A stretch of DNA of 64,000 nucleotides, taken from Nocardia sp. BMG111209. Lineage in GTDB: Bacteria > Actinomycetota > Actinomycetes > Mycobacteriales > Mycobacteriaceae. The stretch is from NCBI RefSeq assembly GCF_000381925.1, contig NZ_KB907309.1, positions 806,001 to 870,000 of the forward strand. Direction: 5' to 3'. Below the pieces are notes generated by a model that had not been told where the DNA came from, searched no databases, and saw only the letters and a program-made list of their open reading frames with translations. The position numbers and the translations under genes are program-made. Shown here one piece after another: positions 25,065 to 33,655 of this stretch (the first letter of the stretch is position 1; each line of letters begins with the position of its first letter).

Positions 25065-25160
25065 GTGACACCGCAGCGCATTTCCGTCCGTCCCGATGAG
25101 CGGCGAATCCGCGTCCGCCTCCCGCGCTGCTGTTGCGGCGCCGCCCCCGCAAGGATCCCT
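25065..25160 (+). promoter_or_regulatory. Polycysteine reading frame and SD-contacting hairpin before the binding-protein gene
   Basis: An in-frame extension from GTG 25065 encodes Arg-Cys-Cys-Cys-Gly at 25125-25139 (Cys codons 25128-25136). The next bases form a hairpin, TTGCGG (25133-25138) with CCGCAA (25147-25152), whose 3' arm overlaps the AAGGA Shine-Dalgarno (25151-25155) of the gene at 25161. A second frame, ATG 25095 to TGA 25162-25164, encodes 22 residues and overlaps the ATG (ATGA). A ribosome pausing at the Cys codons would open the hairpin and free the SD, the logic of mycobacterial cysteine-responsive leader ORFs. Confidence 0.4.
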
Positions 25161-26591
25161 ATGAAGTACCGTCCTGCCCGTCTCGTCGCCGTCGCCGCGA
25201 CCCTGGCCCTGGCCGCCGCGGGTTGTTCGCTCGACAGCACTTCGGATTCCGCCGGCACCGTCGCGGTCGTCGTCGGATATCAGTCCAAGACCATCAACAC
25301 CGTCACCGCCGGCACCCTCCTGAAAGCGAAAGGCTTTCTGGAACAACGGCTCTCCGCGCTGAGCGCGAAGGGCGGGCCGAAATACCGCGTGGAGTGGCAG
25401 GATTACGACACCGGCGCCCCGATCACCGCCCAGATGGTCGCGCAGAAGATCGATATCGGCTCGATGGGCGACTATCCGCTGCTGATCAACGGATCCCGCA
25501 CGCAGGCGACCGAGAAGTCGCGCACCGAATTGGTCTCCGTCACCGGCTATCAGCCGCACGGTTCGCTGAACATGATTGTGGTGGGCCAGGATTCGTCGGT
25601 GCAGTCGCTGCGCGACCTCGCCGGGCGGAAGGTGTCCTCCAGCGTCGGTTCGGCCAGTGACGGGTTGCTGCGACAGGCGTTGAGCCGCACCGGCATCGAC
25701 CCGAAGTCCGGCGTCGAGGTGCTCAACCAGCAACCGCAGGTCGGCGCGTCGGCCCTGGAATCCGGTCAGGTACAAGCGTTGTCGCAGTTCGTGGCGTGGC
25801 CCGGACTGCTGGTGTTCCAGAACAAGGCCAGGCTGCTGTACGACGGCGCCGAACTGAACGTGCCCACTTTCCACGGCGTGGTGGCCCGCCGCGACTACGC
25901 GAAGGACCATCCGGAGGTGCTCGACGCCTTCCTCCAGGCCCAGCTCGACGCGACCGACTTCCTGCACCAGCACCCGCTGACGGCGGCGCAACTGGTCGCG
26001 GACGGTTCGGGACTGCCGCCGGAGGTGGTGTACCTGTACAACGGCCCGGGGGGCACCTCCTTCGACGCCCCGCTGAAGCCGCAGCTGATCTCGGCGTTCA
26101 AAGGTGATGTGCCGTACCTGAAGTCGATCGGTGACTTCGCCGATCTGGACATCGACGGGTTCGTGAACGACGAGCCGCTGCGCAAGGCGTTCGCCGAACA
26201 CGGCGCGAACTACGACGCGGCCGTGGCGAACTTCGGCAATCCGGCGCCGATCACCGGTACGGATCCGGTCGCGAACCGACCGGTGTCCGATCCCGCCCTG
26301 GCCGGCGAGATCTGGCTCGACGGTCAGGACACCGCCACCCCGGCGGCGGATCCCACCGGCCTGCTGCGCGCGGTGAAAGCGGCCCGCGCCCAAGGGAAGA
26401 AGGTGCGCGCCGCCTATGTGCCGGACGCCGAATTCGGCACCCGGTGGTTCGCCGACAAGGCGCTGTGGGTGCACGCGGGCGACACCTATCTGCCGTTCAC
26501 GACGCCCGCGGCGGTGCAGCGGTACCTCGCGGCGCACCCCGGCGGCGTGGCGGTCTCCTACGAGCAGGCGGTCGGCGAGGTGCGATCATGA
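25161..26591 (+). CDS. Sulfonate/nitrate-type ABC transporter substrate-binding lipoprotein with NosL-like tail
   Basis: 476 aa from ATG 25161, AAGGA 5 nt upstream; this start gives a clean lipoprotein signal (ALAAAGC lipobox, Cys about residue 18). The SsuA/NMT1-type periplasmic-binding domain spans about 30-380 (VGYQSKTINTVTAG, DIGSMGDYPLLI, HPEVLDAFLQAQLD). An extra C-terminal segment of about 90 residues (ARAQGKKVRAAYVPDAEFGT...WVHAGDTYLPFTTPAAVQRYLAAHPG) resembles the second half of the NosL metal-binding lipoprotein, without an obvious Cys-Met metal motif. It delivers the substrate to the permease encoded next; the stop overlaps that start by 4 bp. Confidence 0.86.
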   Translation: MKYRPARLVAVAATLALAAAGCSLDSTSDSAGTVAVVVGYQSKTINTVTAGTLLKAKGFLEQRLSALSAKGGPKYRVEWQDYDTGAPITAQMVAQKIDIGSMGDYPLLINGSRTQATEKSRTELVSVTGYQPHGSLNMIVVGQDSSVQSLRDLAGRKVSSSVGSASDGLLRQALSRTGIDPKSGVEVLNQQPQVGASALESGQVQALSQFVAWPGLLVFQNKARLLYDGAELNVPTFHGVVARRDYAKDHPEVLDAFLQAQLDATDFLHQHPLTAAQLVADGSGLPPEVVYLYNGPGGTSFDAPLKPQLISAFKGDVPYLKSIGDFADLDIDGFVNDEPLRKAFAEHGANYDAAVANFGNPAPITGTDPVANRPVSDPALAGEIWLDGQDTATPAADPTGLLRAVKAARAQGKKVRAAYVPDAEFGTRWFADKALWVHAGDTYLPFTTPAAVQRYLAAHPGGVAVSYEQAVGEVRS

Positions 26592-27460
26592 GCGCGAGCC
26601 TCGGGACCTTACCGATTCCGGTGGCCGCGCTCGACGCCGATGCCCCGCCCGCCGATCCCGTGACCCCGGCCCGGGGTGGCCGGGTGTGGCGGTCGCGCGC
26701 GATCCGGGTCGTCTCCGTGCTGCTGGCCGTACTGCTCTGGCAGGTGTTGACCGCCAACCATATTCGGGTCTGGGTGCGCTTCGACACGCTGCCGACCGTG
26801 ACCCAGATCCTGCGCGCGCTCGGGCATCAGCTGGGGACGAACACCTACTGGCTGGATCTGGCGCAGTCGCTGATCCGCATCCTGAGCGGATTCGGGCTGG
26901 CCGGAGTGCTCGGCGTGGCAACGGGTATCGCGCTGGCGCGCTCGCCGCTGCTGTCGGATGTGCTGGGGCCGTTGACCGAACTGCTCCGGCCGGTGCCGGC
27001 GATCGCGATCGTGCCGGTGGCGATCCTGCTGTTCCCCACCGACGAGGCGGGAATCGTGTTCATCACCTTCCTCGCCGCGTTCTTCCCGATCATGGTCAGC
27101 ACCCGGCACGCGGTGCGCGCGCTGCCGACGATCTGGGAGGACTCGATCCGCACCCAGGGCGGCGGCCGCTGGGACGTGCTGTGGCGAGTGGTGTTGCCGG
27201 GCAGCCTGCCCGGCGTATTCGGCGGGCTCTCGGTCGGGATGGGCGTGTCCTGGATCTGTGTGATCTCGGCGGAGATGATCTCCGGCCGCCTCGGCGTGGG
27301 CTACCGCACCTGGGCCGCCTACACGGTCGTGGACTATCCCGGCGTATTCGTCGGCATCATCACCATCGGCGTACTGGGACTGGGCACGTCGGCGGTGGTC
27401 GAACTGGCCGGCCGCCGGGTGACCCGGTGGCTGCCGCGCGCGCAGGAGGTCACGGCATGA
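26588..27460 (+). CDS. ABC transporter permease, SsuC/TauC type
   Basis: 290 aa, ATG 26588 in a 4-bp ATGA overlap with the binding-protein gene. About six membrane helices begin at residue 38 (VVSVLLAVLLWQVLTAN). The BPD_transp_1 core contains the EAA-type loop ALPTIWEDSIRTQGGGRWDVLWRVVLPGSLPGVFGG. The family imports nitrate, sulfonates, taurine, bicarbonate or pyrimidine precursors. Its neighbours (ferredoxin and flavoprotein) suggest the cargo is then redox-processed. Confidence 0.9.
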   Translation: MSASLGTLPIPVAALDADAPPADPVTPARGGRVWRSRAIRVVSVLLAVLLWQVLTANHIRVWVRFDTLPTVTQILRALGHQLGTNTYWLDLAQSLIRILSGFGLAGVLGVATGIALARSPLLSDVLGPLTELLRPVPAIAIVPVAILLFPTDEAGIVFITFLAAFFPIMVSTRHAVRALPTIWEDSIRTQGGGRWDVLWRVVLPGSLPGVFGGLSVGMGVSWICVISAEMISGRLGVGYRTWAAYTVVDYPGVFVGIITIGVLGLGTSAVVELAGRRVTRWLPRAQEVTA

Positions 27461-28218
27461 CACGCGACACCGGAATGGGTTTGCGGCTGGACGGTGTCGA
27501 ACTGGCCTACGGCGGAGCGGCCGTGGTCGCCGACTTCACCCTGGACGTGCGGCCGGGCGAGATCCTGGTACTGGCGGGACCTTCGGGCTGCGGCAAATCG
27601 ACCGTGCTGCGCGCACTCGCCGGACTGCTGCGGCCGCGCGCGGGCCGGATCCTCGCCGACGGAACCCCGGTCACGGGTCCGGACCGGGATCGGGCGATGG
27701 TGTTCCAGGACGACGCGCTGCTGCCCTGGCGCACCGTGCGCGCCAATATCGAACTGGCACTGAAACTTCGGGGCGTGCCGCGGGCCGGACGGCGCGAACG
27801 CGCGGATCGGTGGATCGAGGAGGTCGGTCTCGCCGGCTTCGGCGATCATCTGCCGAAACGACTGTCCGGCGGGATGCGGCAGCGCGTACAGCTGGCTCGC
27901 GGCCTGGCCGGCGCCCCGCGGGCGGTGCTGATGGACGAGCCGTTCGGCGCGCTGGACTCGCGCACCCGCGCCACCATGCAGCGGCTGCTGATCGACACCT
28001 GGCACACCCATCCGACCACGGTCGTCTTCGTGACCCACGACGTCGACGAGGCGCTGCTGCTCGGCGACCGGATCGTGGTGCTGGGCCGCGCCGGCCGGCC
28101 GCCGCGCGCCCTGCTGGAGGTGCCGCGGCCGCGCGAGGCCGCCGCCGACCGTTCCGGCCTGCGCGCCGAAATTCTTGCCGCACTGGACCATTCCGACGAC
28201 ATCGCCGTGATGTCCTGA
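27457..28218 (+). CDS. ABC transporter ATP-binding protein, SsuB/TauB type
   Basis: 253 aa, ATG in an ATGA overlap with the permease gene and with GCAGGAGG upstream. Walker A GPSGCGKST, the Q-loop MVFQDDALLPW, signature LSGGMRQRVQLARGL, Walker B AVLMDEPFGALD and the switch His in FVTHDVDEALLL are all intact. It energises the importer formed with the two preceding gene products. The flavoprotein gene follows after 20 bp. Confidence 0.92.
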   Translation: MTRDTGMGLRLDGVELAYGGAAVVADFTLDVRPGEILVLAGPSGCGKSTVLRALAGLLRPRAGRILADGTPVTGPDRDRAMVFQDDALLPWRTVRANIELALKLRGVPRAGRRERADRWIEEVGLAGFGDHLPKRLSGGMRQRVQLARGLAGAPRAVLMDEPFGALDSRTRATMQRLLIDTWHTHPTTVVFVTHDVDEALLLGDRIVVLGRAGRPPRALLEVPRPREAAADRSGLRAEILAALDHSDDIAVMS

Positions 28219-28238
28219 CCCTCCGTGGAGCGTTCCCG

Positions 28239-30965
28239 ATGCAGATTCCGGATTCGGCCGAATTCACCCGCCTCGACTGCGACGTACTGGTGATCGGCGG
28301 CGGCACCGCCGGCACCATGGCGGCGCTGACCGCCGCCGAACAGGGCGCGAACGTGCTGCTGCTGGAGAAGGCGCACGTGCGGCACTCCGGCGCGCTGGCG
28401 ATGGGGATGGACGGGGTCAACAATGCCGTCGTCCCCGGTAAGGCCGAACCCGAGGACTACGTCGCCGAGATCACCCGCGCCAACGACGGAATCGTCAACC
28501 AGCGCACCGTCTATCAGACGGCGACGCGCGGCTTCGCGATGGTGCAGCGGCTGGAGCGCTACGGGGTGAAGTTCGAGAAGGACGCCTACGGCGAGTACGC
28601 GGTCCGCCGGGTGCACCGCTCCGGCTCGTACGTGCTGCCGATGCCGGAGGGCAAGGACGTCAAGAAGGCGCTGTATCGCGTACTGCGGCAACGGAAGATG
28701 CGCGAGCGGATCCGCATCGAGAACCGGCTGATGCCGGTGCGGGTGCTGACCGCGAACGGCCGGGCCGTCGGCGCGGCCGCATTGCACACGCGCACGGGCG
28801 AATTCGTCGCGGTCGGCGCGAAGGCGGTGATCCTGGCCACCGGCGCCTGCGGCCGGCTCGGCCTGCCCGCCTCCGGTTACCTGTACGGCACCTACGAGAA
28901 TCCCACCAACGCCGGTGACGGTTACGCCATGGCCTACCACGCCGGGGCCGAGCTGTCCGGTATCGAATGCTTCCAGATCAACCCGCTGATCAAGGATTAC
29001 AACGGACCGGCCTGCGCCTATGTCGCCAACCCGTTCGGCGGCTATCAGGTGAACGCGCAGGGTGAGCGCTTCGTCGATTCCGACTACTGGTCCGGGCAGA
29101 TGATGGCCGAGGTGAAGCGGGAGATCGAATCCGCCCGCGGGCCCATCTATCTGAAGGTCTCGCATCTGCCGAACGAGACCCTCGAATCGCTCGAGGGCAT
29201 CCTGCACACCACCGAGCGGCCGACCCGCGGTACCTTCCACGCCAACCGCGGCCACGACTACCGCACCCACGACATCGAGATGCACATCTCCGAGATCGGT
29301 TTGTGCAGTGGACATTCGGCCTCCGGCGTCTGGGTCGACGAGCACGCCCGGACCACCGTCCCCGGCCTGTACGCCGCGGGCGATCTGGCCTGCGTACCGC
29401 ACAACTACATGATCGGCGCATTCGTCTACGGCGATCTGGCCGGTGCGCACGCCGCGTCCACTCTCGCGGAAGTGACCGCACCCGAGGAACTTCCGGCGGA
29501 TCAACTCACTGCCGCGCACGAACTGATCTACCGTCCGCTGCGGCATCCCGACGGCCCGCCCCAGCCCCAGGTGGAATTCAAACTCCGGCGCTTCGTGAAC
29601 GACTATGTGGCCCCGCCGAAGACATCGACGAAGTTGTCGCTGGCGATCGAGACCTTCGACCGGATGCGCACCGAGATCGCGGATATGGGCGCCACCACCC
29701 CGCACGAGCTGATGCGCTGCGCCGAGGTGACCTTCATCCGCGACTGCGCCGAGATGGCGGCCCGCTCGTCACTGACCCGCACCGAATCCCGTTGGGGTCT
29801 CTACCACGAACGCGCCGATCTGCCGCAGCGCGACGATACCGACTGGCGCTTCCACCTGAACCTGCGCAAGAACGCCGACGGCGCCATGGAATTCCTCAAG
29901 CGGCCGGTCGCACCGTATCTGGTGCCGGTCCCCGAATTCGCCGATGTGCCCAGTGCCGCCACCGAACCGATCCCGGTCCGCCAGCCGGAGCCCGTCGCGG
30001 GTCCGCCGCGCACCGGTACCACGGCCGCGGCCGCCACCCGCACCACGATCCACAGCGCCGACGAACCGGACGATGCCGCCGCACCCCGCATCGCCCAACT
30101 GCTGCGACTCGACGCCCCCACGGTGGCCGAACTCGTTCCCTATCTGGCGGATTCGCAGCCCCGGGTCCGCGCCACCGCTCTCTCGGTCCTCACCGAGAAC
30201 ACCCCGGACGGCTTCGCCGAGGCCCTCGTCGCCGCACTCGGCGACACCGAGGCGCCCGTGCGTGCTGCCGCCATCGCGGGCCTGCGCGAACTCGTGGAGA
30301 TCCTGCCCCGCGACGTGACCATCGCGGATCCGCCGCATCCGGGTGTCCTGCCCGCGCACACCGGTTCTCCCGATCCTCAGGTGCGGGCCGCCGTGGTCGA
30401 TCTGCTCCGCGCCCTCCACGCCGGCACCACCGAACAGTTCACGAAGGCGGTGCACGACAACGATCATCGCGTCCGCGTCGAGGGGGTCCGCGCCCTGGTG
30501 TCGCTGGACGACTGGTCCGCCCTGGAAACGGCGGCCCACGACGAGAACCGGGAGGTCCGCATCGCCGCCGCCCACGGCTTGGCCACCGTCGGCCGCGGTG
30601 GCGCGCAGACCCTCCGCACCCTCACCACCGACCCCGACCCCTTGGTCCGCGCCGCCGCCCTGGCTGCCCTGGCGCCCCTCGGCGATACCTCGGACGCACC
30701 GATTCTCACTGCTGCCCTGCGTGATTCGGCCTGGCAGGTCCGCGTCGGTGCGGCCCGCGGCCATACCGCCCTGGGCCCGGAAACCGCCACCGAACCCCTG
30801 CACACCGCCCTCACCGACCCGCACCCCGACGTCCGCAAGGCCGCCGTCCTCACCCTCGCCGACTGGCCGGCCCACCCCGCCGCCCGCACCGCCCTGGAAT
30901 CCGTGCTCGACGACACCGACGCCGACGTCCGTGCCTACGCTCGCCGAGCCCTCACCCACTCCTGA
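28239..30965 (+). CDS. Fumarate-reductase/AprA-like flavoprotein fused to HEAT-like repeats
   Basis: 908 aa from ATG 28239 (GGAG upstream). The FAD-binding Rossmann motif VIGGGTAGTMAAL is near residue 19. An SGALAMG segment, a substrate-domain region and the second FAD motif VPGLYAAGDLACVPHNYMIG (about 375) place it in the fumarate reductase/succinate dehydrogenase/adenylylsulfate reductase alpha superfamily. A helical domain follows (VNDYVAPPKTSTKLSLA...). From about residue 617 to the end there is a series of roughly 30-residue repeats of the form PxVRxxAxxxLxxL, typical of HEAT/PBS-lyase repeats. That fusion is unusual for this superfamily. With the ferredoxin of the same operon it should form a cytosolic oxidoreductase acting on the imported compound. 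The substrate is unknown; sulfur oxyanions or sulfonates are a guess from the family and neighbours. Confidence 0.85.
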   Translation: MQIPDSAEFTRLDCDVLVIGGGTAGTMAALTAAEQGANVLLLEKAHVRHSGALAMGMDGVNNAVVPGKAEPEDYVAEITRANDGIVNQRTVYQTATRGFAMVQRLERYGVKFEKDAYGEYAVRRVHRSGSYVLPMPEGKDVKKALYRVLRQRKMRERIRIENRLMPVRVLTANGRAVGAAALHTRTGEFVAVGAKAVILATGACGRLGLPASGYLYGTYENPTNAGDGYAMAYHAGAELSGIECFQINPLIKDYNGPACAYVANPFGGYQVNAQGERFVDSDYWSGQMMAEVKREIESARGPIYLKVSHLPNETLESLEGILHTTERPTRGTFHANRGHDYRTHDIEMHISEIGLCSGHSASGVWVDEHARTTVPGLYAAGDLACVPHNYMIGAFVYGDLAGAHAASTLAEVTAPEELPADQLTAAHELIYRPLRHPDGPPQPQVEFKLRRFVNDYVAPPKTSTKLSLAIETFDRMRTEIADMGATTPHELMRCAEVTFIRDCAEMAARSSLTRTESRWGLYHERADLPQRDDTDWRFHLNLRKNADGAMEFLKRPVAPYLVPVPEFADVPSAATEPIPVRQPEPVAGPPRTGTTAAAATRTTIHSADEPDDAAAPRIAQLLRLDAPTVAELVPYLADSQPRVRATALSVLTENTPDGFAEALVAALGDTEAPVRAAAIAGLRELVEILPRDVTIADPPHPGVLPAHTGSPDPQVRAAVVDLLRALHAGTTEQFTKAVHDNDHRVRVEGVRALVSLDDWSALETAAHDENREVRIAAAHGLATVGRGGAQTLRTLTTDPDPLVRAAALAALAPLGDTSDAPILTAALRDSAWQVRVGAARGHTALGPETATEPLHTALTDPHPDVRKAAVLTLADWPAHPAARTALESVLDDTDADVRAYARRALTHS

Positions 30966-30996
30966 ACGGCCACAACGAATCCGTATCCCCCCTTTG

Positions 30997-31045
30997 CGGA
31001 ATCGCCGAGCGATTTCCGTGGGCGGAATCGCCGAGCGGTTTCCGG
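30997..31045. repeat. Tandem 26-bp repeat, each unit an imperfect hairpin
   Basis: GCGGAATCGCCGAGCGATTTCCG (30997-31019) is repeated at 31023-31045 with one A-to-G change. Each copy folds as GGAATCGC against GCGATTTCC with one bulge. It lies 31 bp beyond the flavoprotein stop and could be part of transcript 3'-end processing or termination. Confidence 0.6.
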
Positions 31046-31163
31046 CCGGTGATCTCACCACCGACAGGCAGGTCGGGTTTTCGGCCGTCCGGTAACTGGG
31101 CGTGGCAACCGGCCGCCGGACCGCCCCGTCGACCGGCGCGGGATCCGGCTCGAATACCGCTGC

Positions 31164-31196
31164 CCGGCAGCCGGTCTCGTGGAGACCGGCTGCCGG
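31164..31196. terminator. Strong bidirectional terminator hairpin
   Basis: A perfect 15-bp stem (CCGGCAGCCGGTCTC / GAGACCGGCTGCCGG) with a GTG loop, between the convergent flavoprotein operon and the glycosyltransferase gene. Confidence 0.75.
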
Positions 31197-31211
31197 ATGA
31201 GGTCATTCACC

Positions 31212-33071
31212 TCACGGATGCCCGCACATGTACGCGCCGACCGTTCCCTCGTCGCCGGGAAGGTGCTTGCAGTGCTGCACGATCCACTGCACCCGAGGGT
31301 CGCCGGACGGGGTGACCAGCGCGAAGCCGATATCGCCGTGGGCGACCAGACGAGCCAGATCATCGGTGGTGAGGGCCTGGGCCATACCGGTGAAGCCGCC
31401 GAACGGGGGGATCTCGGCGCCGGTGCTGAAGATGAAGGGGGCGGCCAGGATCGAGGTGTAGGCGACGGCCGGATCGTGCGCCGCCGGGAACGCCTTGTGC
31501 GCGGAGGCGACCAGTTTCGGGCCGGTGTTCATCGCGTCCCGGACCACGTCGTGGGTTATGTGGGCCTGGGTCGCCGATTCGAAGGGCGTATCGAGGCCGC
31601 TGTATCCGTCCTCGACCACCGAGGCGGCGGCCACTGCGGGGCCCGCCAGCACCGCGATCAGCAGGACGATCGCCGTTGCGGCACCGCGCAATCCGATGGC
31701 GATCAGGCAGGCGAGCAGGGCCACCGCGACGGTCGTCCAGCGCACCGCGACGGGGGCGGGTTGCAGCAGCCACCAGCCGTACAACACCGTGACGAGCGCG
31801 GCCGGCACGGCGACCACCCGCTGGGCGGATTTCGACCCGTGCACCGATTCGACTGTGCCCCAGCCGATCAGCGCCGCCACCGGGGCTGTCAGCGCCGCGA
31901 GGTAGTACGGGTTGATCGTGCCCGCCGCGAGGAATACCGCGACGTACACCAGCAGCCAGCCACCCCACAGGATCACCGCTGCCCGCTGCACGGCAGCAGC
32001 GGAATCGGCAGTGCGGTCGGTGGATGTACCCGTGCCGGTACGCCGCCACACCAGCACCGCGACCACGATCAACACCAGCAGCGCGAGTGGGATCAGCCAG
32101 CCGATGTCGCGGCCGCCCGCTCCGGTGAAGAGGTGATTCAGCCGGTCGTCGGGGCCGAGTACCAGTTGGTCTCGGTAGTTCACGCCGCCGGGAGCCATCG
32201 AGAAGTTGGCGGCGCCCACGGTGAAGCCGCTGTCGGTGCGGTCCGCACCGTTGTAGACGAAAACCTGATCGAACAGCGAATCATGGTTGCTGCCGTCCAC
32301 ATACGGGCGGTGGCGGGTCGGAATCAGGCTCACCACGGTCATCCAGCTCAGCGACACCACCGAGGTCACGGCCCCGAAACCCACGATATCGACCAGTCGG
32401 CGCACCGGCCGCACGCCGGTGCGCGCCACCAGATAGGCCAGCGCGAGGACCGGCACGATCAGCCAGGCCTGCACCATCTTCGCCTGGAATGCCAGTCCCA
32501 CGAAAATACCTGCGTACCAAAGGTTCCGGGAGTTGCCGAACTGCACCGCGGCCAGCGTCCGGTCGACGGCGAGCACGAGCAGCAGAACCAGCAGCGTGTC
32601 GGAGATGTTGCCCCGATCGAGTGCCACCGTCACCGGGGTCGCGGCCACCACCACCGCGGCGACCAGGCCCGCGGCGGGTCCGGCCGTGCGCCGCACCGCG
32701 CGGTACAGCACCAGGATGGTGAGCACCCCCTCGATCACCTGCGGCAGGGCCAGCGCCCAGACGTGCGGGCCGAACAGCCGCACCGACAGCGCCTGCACCC
32801 AGAACGCGCCGGGTAACTTGTCGATGCTGATCAGGCCGTCGGGGTCGAAGGCGGCGAAGAAGAAGTCGTGCCAGGACGAGGCCATCGATCGGACGGCGGC
32901 CGCGTAGTAGATGTGCGGGACCAGTACGGTGATACCCCACGCGTAGCTCACGGCCGCGACGGCGGCCACGAGCAACAGGGCCGGTCGGGCCCAGCAGGGC
33001 TGATCGTCGGGAGAACGCCAGAACTGCCACCTGATACCGCCGGTGGCCCGCGGTAGCGCGAGTGCGGTCAC
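31212..33071 (-). CDS. GT39/ArnT-like polyprenyl-phosphate sugar transferase (membrane)
   Basis: 619 aa with about 11-13 membrane helices. After the first helix (LLLVAAVAAVSYAWGIT) comes an extracytoplasmic loop with the acidic FDPDGLISIDKLPGAFWVQAL segment, conserved in this actinobacterial ArnT/PMT_2 group. GNISDTLLVLLLVLAVDRTL and a C-terminal extracytoplasmic domain follow. It would transfer a sugar from a lipid-phosphate donor to a cell-envelope acceptor. It appears to be monocistronic. Confidence 0.83.
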   Translation of the reverse strand: MTALALPRATGGIRWQFWRSPDDQPCWARPALLLVAAVAAVSYAWGITVLVPHIYYAAAVRSMASSWHDFFFAAFDPDGLISIDKLPGAFWVQALSVRLFGPHVWALALPQVIEGVLTILVLYRAVRRTAGPAAGLVAAVVVAATPVTVALDRGNISDTLLVLLLVLAVDRTLAAVQFGNSRNLWYAGIFVGLAFQAKMVQAWLIVPVLALAYLVARTGVRPVRRLVDIVGFGAVTSVVSLSWMTVVSLIPTRHRPYVDGSNHDSLFDQVFVYNGADRTDSGFTVGAANFSMAPGGVNYRDQLVLGPDDRLNHLFTGAGGRDIGWLIPLALLVLIVVAVLVWRRTGTGTSTDRTADSAAAVQRAAVILWGGWLLVYVAVFLAAGTINPYYLAALTAPVAALIGWGTVESVHGSKSAQRVVAVPAALVTVLYGWWLLQPAPVAVRWTTVAVALLACLIAIGLRGAATAIVLLIAVLAGPAVAAASVVEDGYSGLDTPFESATQAHITHDVVRDAMNTGPKLVASAHKAFPAAHDPAVAYTSILAAPFIFSTGAEIPPFGGFTGMAQALTTDDLARLVAHGDIGFALVTPSGDPRVQWIVQHCKHLPGDEGTVGAYMCGHP

Positions 33072-33181
33072 AGGTCCACTATCGAAACGCCGCGCGGGCG
33101 GGTCAATCGAATTGCGGGCGAATCAACCTGCCGGCCAGCCGATTTCCACCTACGGGTGGAGACGGCGACTACGCTGGGAGC

Positions 33182-33547
33182 GTGCTCCATCATGTGCAGG
33201 TCGGCTGCCCGCCGGGCGGCGAGGATCGCCAGCGCGCCTTCTACACCGGCGTGCTCGGCTGGGTGGAGCTGCCCAAGCCGCCGCTGCTCGCGGCGCGCGG
33301 CGGCTGCTGGTTCCGGATTCCCGGACGCGGCGGACCCGACAGTGAACTGCACGTCGGGGTGGAGCCCGATTTCCGGCCCGCCCGCAAGGCCCATCCCGCG
33401 TTCGTGGTGGACGCCGATACCACCGCCGTCGCGCTGACCGCCGCGGGTAGCCCGGTCACCTGGGCCGATCCGGCGGAGATTCCGGGACGGCGGCGTTTCC
33501 ACTCCGAGGACGGCGTCGGGAACCGGCTCGAGTTCATCGACGGCTGA
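33182..33547 (+). CDS. Glyoxalase/bleomycin-resistance fold protein (VOC superfamily)
   Basis: 121 aa from GTG 33182 (LHHVQVGCPPGGE); GGGAG lies immediately upstream at tight spacing, so the exact start is uncertain. It has the paired beta-alpha-beta-beta-beta pattern of a VOC protein: His near the N terminus, FYTGVLGW, ELHVGVEPDF, HPAFVVDAD and DGVGNRLEFID with the usual final Glu. Function is probably metal-dependent small-molecule binding or detoxification, not predictable further. Confidence 0.8.
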   Translation: MLHHVQVGCPPGGEDRQRAFYTGVLGWVELPKPPLLAARGGCWFRIPGRGGPDSELHVGVEPDFRPARKAHPAFVVDADTTAVALTAAGSPVTWADPAEIPGRRRFHSEDGVGNRLEFIDG

Positions 33548-33655
33548 TCGGCCGTCACGCGGGCATATTCCGGGCGTCGCATCCGACGTCCGCGGCCATC
33601 CAGCAACTACTGTGACATCGCCGCCTGTCGTGGCGCCGTCCCACCTGCTCGCCCT

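Noticed and set aside
28239..30965. Succinate dehydrogenase or respiratory fumarate reductase flavoprotein
   Set aside because: No membrane anchor or SdhB-type iron-sulfur subunit is nearby. The partner is an 8-Cys ferredoxin with a sulfonate-type importer, and the C-terminal HEAT-like region is not found in SDH.
24816..31000. Complete dissimilatory sulfate-reduction locus
   Set aside because: Although AprBA-like, there is no sat, qmo or dsr gene, and the context is an assimilatory importer in an aerobe-type genome.
33062..33181. 40-residue N-terminal extension of the glyoxalase-fold protein
   Set aside because: The extension is basic and low-complexity and would overlap the promoter of the divergent glycosyltransferase gene. 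VOC proteins start at the LHHVQVG strand.
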